Source: a virus. From it: a stretch of 28,628 nucleotides of DNA. The first letter of the stretch is position 1, and each line of letters opens with the position of its first letter. Where the stretch lies: positions 1 through 28,628 of IMG/VR virus record IMGVR_UViG_3300025138_000246. The stretch is one strand, 5' to 3'. The notes under the pieces are model-generated. The model was not told the DNA's origin, did not search any database, and saw nothing but the letters and a program-made list of their open reading frames with translations. Of this stretch, positions 25,774-28,628 are shown piece by piece. The position numbers were made by a program, and so were the translations under genes.

Positions 25774-26943
25774 ATGTCAGCGTACAAACAATTTACAACC
25801 AAGGACATTGTAATAACTCCATTCTCAGCTAATAAGGGATTTAGATTTACTGGTAATCCCATGACAGCTTCTAATGTAGGAGTTGAAATTTATTTCGGTA
25901 CTCAACCACCTACTAATAAATTAATATTTGAAACTACACAAAATACTATTTGGACTGGATTTTCATCAACAGTTTCTGGATCTCAAAATTTTACAGGATT
26001 TACAAATAAATTAAATACTAATTCTGTTTATTCAAGTGTAATGCAACTTTATTACTCTAATTATTTTGGAAGTCAATCTGGTAGTTTAGTTGCTACTTCA
26101 AGCTTAGTATATGGTTTAGAAGGTCCTCGAAATAATCCATTTGCTTCATATAATAATATTAATATAGGCATTAGTGGATCAAATAATATACCTATTGGAG
26201 CTATAAAAAGTCCTCAATATGATAATTATCTATCAAGTACTATTACCCAAACTAAAACAGCATTATTAGGAGAAAATGTTCTTGTATCCTCTACAGCTAA
26301 TAATAATTTTTTATCATTAATCTCAATTCCTTCAAAATTATGGGGTAATAATATTGAACCCCAAAGTATAAACTTAGAATGGAAACCATCTGGGGGTGCA
26401 ACTACATATTCCGTCTATGATGATGGTAATGGAAATTTATTTTATTCAGAAAATACAACTCCCATTAATAACCAATATTGTGGTAATGTAATTTATGAAC
26501 ATGGAAATATAATTTTAACTCCTATAAGTGAATCCGCAGGTAATCCATATTCAGCTAATGTAGCACCCCTTGCTATTGTAGGACAGAGTGTTTTAGGGGG
26601 ACAAAATGGATATAGTTTAACTAATCAATTACAATATCTTACTGTAGGATGGTCCTCATCAGTTATGTTATATGAACATCAATACAAATGTGTTGTAAGA
26701 GAAAATGAATTTGGTTATTCATTAAATCCATCATTATTATCAGGTAGTCAAAATTCACAAGCTATTTTAGGACAAAATACAGTTTATAAAGATTTTGCAA
26801 CTGGATCTTATTTTAGTCCTTATATTACAACTGTAGGATTATATGATAATGATCAAAATTTATTAGCTATTGGAAAATTATCTTCTGCTACAAAAGTTCC
26901 AACAAATGCTGATTTAGAAATTCAAGTAACATTTGATTCTTAA
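25774..26943 (+). CDS. Tail structural protein B of a paralogous pair (389 aa)
   Basis: This 389-residue, beta-rich virion-type protein has many Ser, Asn, Tyr and Gly residues. Its C-terminal stretch VRENEFGYSLNPSLLSGSQN, then ITTVGLYDNDQNLLAIGKLS, aligns closely with the end of the preceding protein (NSEFNYSSNPSF; ITSVGLYNGANELCAIAKLS). The N-terminal parts differ (here MSAYKQFTTKDIVITPFSAN), so the pair looks like two head domains carried on one conserved tail. The gene starts six bases after the previous stop. An out-of-frame ATG at 25770 is ignored. It is probably tail or fibre associated. Confidence 0.6.
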   Translation: MSAYKQFTTKDIVITPFSANKGFRFTGNPMTASNVGVEIYFGTQPPTNKLIFETTQNTIWTGFSSTVSGSQNFTGFTNKLNTNSVYSSVMQLYYSNYFGSQSGSLVATSSLVYGLEGPRNNPFASYNNINIGISGSNNIPIGAIKSPQYDNYLSSTITQTKTALLGENVLVSSTANNNFLSLISIPSKLWGNNIEPQSINLEWKPSGGATTYSVYDDGNGNLFYSENTTPINNQYCGNVIYEHGNIILTPISESAGNPYSANVAPLAIVGQSVLGGQNGYSLTNQLQYLTVGWSSSVMLYEHQYKCVVRENEFGYSLNPSLLSGSQNSQAILGQNTVYKDFATGSYFSPYITTVGLYDNDQNLLAIGKLSSATKVPTNADLEIQVTFDS

Positions 26944-26945
26944 TA

Positions 26946-27401
26946 ATGAATTGGATTTACAATAAAGAAGAAATAATTAGTATAGAGCAATTAAAAAAAC
27001 AAGTTATGGGATTTGTTTATAGAATAGATCACATCCCATCTGGTAAATCCTATATAGGCAAAAAATTTCTTGTATTTACTCGCAAACAAAAATTAGGTAA
27101 AAAAGAATTAAAAATATTTGAGGGTCAAAAAGGTAGACCACCTAAATTTAAAGTAGTTTCTAAGGAATCAGATTGGAAAACTTATTGGAGTTCAAATAAG
27201 CAATTAGTAGAATTAGTTAAAAAAGAACCAAAAGAAAATTTTAAACGTATAATTCTCCATTTTGCCAATAGTAAAAAAGAATTAACTTATTTTGAAACTA
27301 AATATCAATTTTTATACGAGGTTTTAGAAAAACCTAATGAATTTTTTAATGATAACATATTAGGAAAATTCTTTACACGTGACTTTGGAGATATAAAATA
27401 G
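26946..27401 (+). CDS. GIY-YIG fold endonuclease-like protein
   Basis: This 151-residue protein has GFVYRI at 22-27 and SYIGKKF at 35-41, the GIY and YIG elements of the GIY-YIG nuclease fold, separated by the usual short loop (DHIPSGK). ESDWKTYWSSNKQLVELVKK (74-93) and ENFKRIILHF (97-106) follow, then ELTYFETKYQF with Glu117 as the likely metal-binding catalytic residue, and NDNILGKFF near 135-143. Proteins of this shape occur as free-standing genes in many T4-like phages. Some members of the fold are homing endonucleases; others act in DNA repair or host DNA breakdown. It sits two bases after a tail gene and 18 bases before the primase, at the virion/replication border. Confidence 0.7.
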   Translation: MNWIYNKEEIISIEQLKKQVMGFVYRIDHIPSGKSYIGKKFLVFTRKQKLGKKELKIFEGQKGRPPKFKVVSKESDWKTYWSSNKQLVELVKKEPKENFKRIILHFANSKKELTYFETKYQFLYEVLEKPNEFFNDNILGKFFTRDFGDIK

Positions 27402-27419
27402 TATTCGTACATTCCCCAT

Positions 27420-28352
27420 ATGATAAATGAGCTACTAGTAAACTTAGTAAGTAAAGTATTAGGTCAAGGTAAACAAACTGCTCGAGGTAATAGAGCTTTT
27501 AATTGTCCTTTATGTAATCATTCAAAACCTAAATTAGAAATTAATTTTACAGATAATAAAAAAGGATATCACCCTTGGCATTGTTGGGTTTGTAATGAAA
27601 AGGGGAAATTTTTAAATGGATTATTTAAAAAAATAAAAGCACCCCCAGAACATTTTGATGAATTAAAATCTTTAGTAAAAACAGGATACCAAGTTAATGA
27701 TATAGAAGTAATTAAATATGATATTAAATTACCTAAAGGATTTACACCTATAACTAATAATAATAAAAATTTAATAGGAAGACAAGCTTGGTTTTACTTA
27801 AAAAATAGAGGAATAACTTTAGATGATATTGAAAAATATAACATAGGTTATTGTGAATATGGTGGGTATGCTAAAATGGTTATTATCCCTTCTTATGATA
27901 AAAACGGACAATTGAATTATTATACAGGAAGATCATTTGAAAAAGATCCTTATGTTAAATATAAAAATCCTGAGGCTTCACGTAATATAATACCTAATGA
28001 ACATTTAATTAATTGGTCATTACCTCTTGTAATATGTGAGGGTATGTTTGATGCCATTGCTATAAAACGTAATGCTATACCATTATTAGGTAAAAATATC
28101 CAATCAGAATTAATGAAAAAAATAGTAACCTCAACAATTGAAAAAATATATATAGCTTTAGATACAGATGCTATGAAACAAGCTATAAAATTTTCAGAAG
28201 AATTTTTAAATGAGGGAAAAGAAGTTTATTTAATAGATTTAAAGGGGAAAGACCCCAGTGAAATAGGATTTTCCAATTTTACTAATTTAATTCAAAACAC
28301 CTATCCATTAACTTCATATCAATTAATGGAAAGGAAATTACAATTAATATGA
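27420..28352 (+). CDS. DNA primase, T4 gp61-like (zinc finger plus TOPRIM)
   Basis: This 310-residue protein has an N-terminal zinc-binding domain with CPLC (29-32) and CWVC (55-58), the second pair preceded by His51 and His54. A C-terminal TOPRIM domain follows: VICEGMFDAIAI with Glu207, then ALDTDAMKQ with Asp248 and Asp250 as the metal-binding pair, and KDPSEIGF near the end. This is the layout of phage primases that lay down RNA primers on the lagging strand with a gp41-type helicase. Length is close to T4 gp61 (about 342). The start is ATG 27420. The stop overlaps the ATG of the next nuclease gene (ATGA), so the two are coupled. A weak promoter candidate lies at 27385-27415. Confidence 0.85.
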   Translation: MINELLVNLVSKVLGQGKQTARGNRAFNCPLCNHSKPKLEINFTDNKKGYHPWHCWVCNEKGKFLNGLFKKIKAPPEHFDELKSLVKTGYQVNDIEVIKYDIKLPKGFTPITNNNKNLIGRQAWFYLKNRGITLDDIEKYNIGYCEYGGYAKMVIIPSYDKNGQLNYYTGRSFEKDPYVKYKNPEASRNIIPNEHLINWSLPLVICEGMFDAIAIKRNAIPLLGKNIQSELMKKIVTSTIEKIYIALDTDAMKQAIKFSEEFLNEGKEVYLIDLKGKDPSEIGFSNFTNLIQNTYPLTSYQLMERKLQLI

Positions 28353-28628
28353 AAAAAAGAAATATTAAAAAATCTTATAATAGGATTTTAGAAATTAGTG
28401 AAGACTCAAAACAAATTACTCTTCCTGATGCAAGGTATTATAGAAGAAATGGTAAATATTATCCTTCTATAACCTATGTTTTAAGTTGTTACCCAAAAGG
28501 TAAACATTTTCAAGACTGGTTAAAAAAAGTAGGTTTTAGTGCTGATTGGATTGTTAAAAAAGCAGCTGAAGAAGGTACTCAAGTACATGAAATGATTGAA
28601 GATTATCTTAATGGTAAAGAATTAAATT
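28349..28628 (+). CDS. PD-(D/E)XK (RecB/Cas4-like) nuclease, 5' end only
   Basis: The frame starts at ATG 28349, four bases overlapping the primase stop, and runs off the right edge after 93 codons. The visible part includes YYPSITYVLSCYPKG, FQDWLKKVGFSADWI and AAEEGTQVHEMIEDYLNGKE. The pattern P(S)(V/I)T.VL and A.E.GT.VH..IE.YL.G is typical of the N-terminal part of RecB/Cas4-like PD-(D/E)XK exonucleases of phages. The catalytic D...EXK residues should lie downstream, outside the window. It is likely a recombination or DNA-processing nuclease of the replication module. Confidence 0.75.
   Translation, partial: MKKRNIKKSYNRILEISEDSKQITLPDARYYRRNGKYYPSITYVLSCYPKGKHFQDWLKKVGFSADWIVKKAAEEGTQVHEMIEDYLNGKELN

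Noticed and set aside
1-28628. CRISPR array, insertion sequence, attachment site or long direct repeats
   Set aside because: No regularly spaced repeats, transposase or terminal inverted repeats were found on reading through. The repetitive-looking tail genes are only low in complexity.

Overview
The window reads as about 28.6 kb from the genome of a contractile-tailed (T4-superfamily, myovirus-like) bacteriophage. All 29 genes I accept lie on the + strand. They are packed with very short gaps, and the DNA is very AT-rich (well under one third G+C by eye; not computed). The phage assignment rests on homologues of the T4 baseplate wedge proteins gp25 and gp6, a gp5-like spike protein, a gp55-like late sigma factor, a gp61-like zinc-finger/TOPRIM primase and a chain of large Ser/Thr/Asn-rich tail proteins. 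The host is most likely a member of the Bacteroidota. Genes lack Shine-Dalgarno sequences and start behind A/T-rich leaders such as ATAAAAGTTATG, and several intergenic spaces carry a TTG - about 20 nt - TAnnTT arrangement like the Bacteroidota primary-sigma promoter.

Layout. (1) 1-1314: end of a small gene, a small helical protein, a promoter with a GC-rich leader, and a DUF932 protein. (2) 1315-1425: a strong hairpin. (3) 1426-4536: an accessory glycan-type cassette of a beta-propeller glycosidase-like protein, a TPR-like protein, a GT-A glycosyltransferase and a 2-oxoglutarate/Fe(II)-oxygenase-like protein; the first three genes overlap. (4) 4559-5541: three small proteins, one ending in a UVR-like helix, with two promoter candidates. 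(5) 5560-7426: HD-domain hydrolase, a small membrane-anchored protein and the gp55-like sigma factor. (6) 7461-16198: baseplate region, many genes joined by TAATG stop/start overlaps. (7) 16219-23976: one 2585-codon giant tail gene with a LamG-like and a carbohydrate-binding-like region. (8) 24036-26943: three more tail proteins, two of them sharing a C-terminal module. (9) 26946-28628: GIY-YIG nuclease, primase, and the start of a PD-(D/E)XK nuclease.

How it fits together. The sigma factor lies just ahead of the virion genes, and candidate late boxes (TATTTATA) lie just in front of the first gene of three virion blocks (7461, 11059, 24036). The baseplate and giant tail proteins would form the host-recognition and injection machinery. 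The glycan cassette could modify virion or host surface polymers. The primase and nucleases belong to the replication/recombination module, which continues beyond the right edge.

No CRISPR array, tRNA, insertion sequence or gene-free stretch over 300 bases was seen. No database search was possible, so every family call is from motif recognition.
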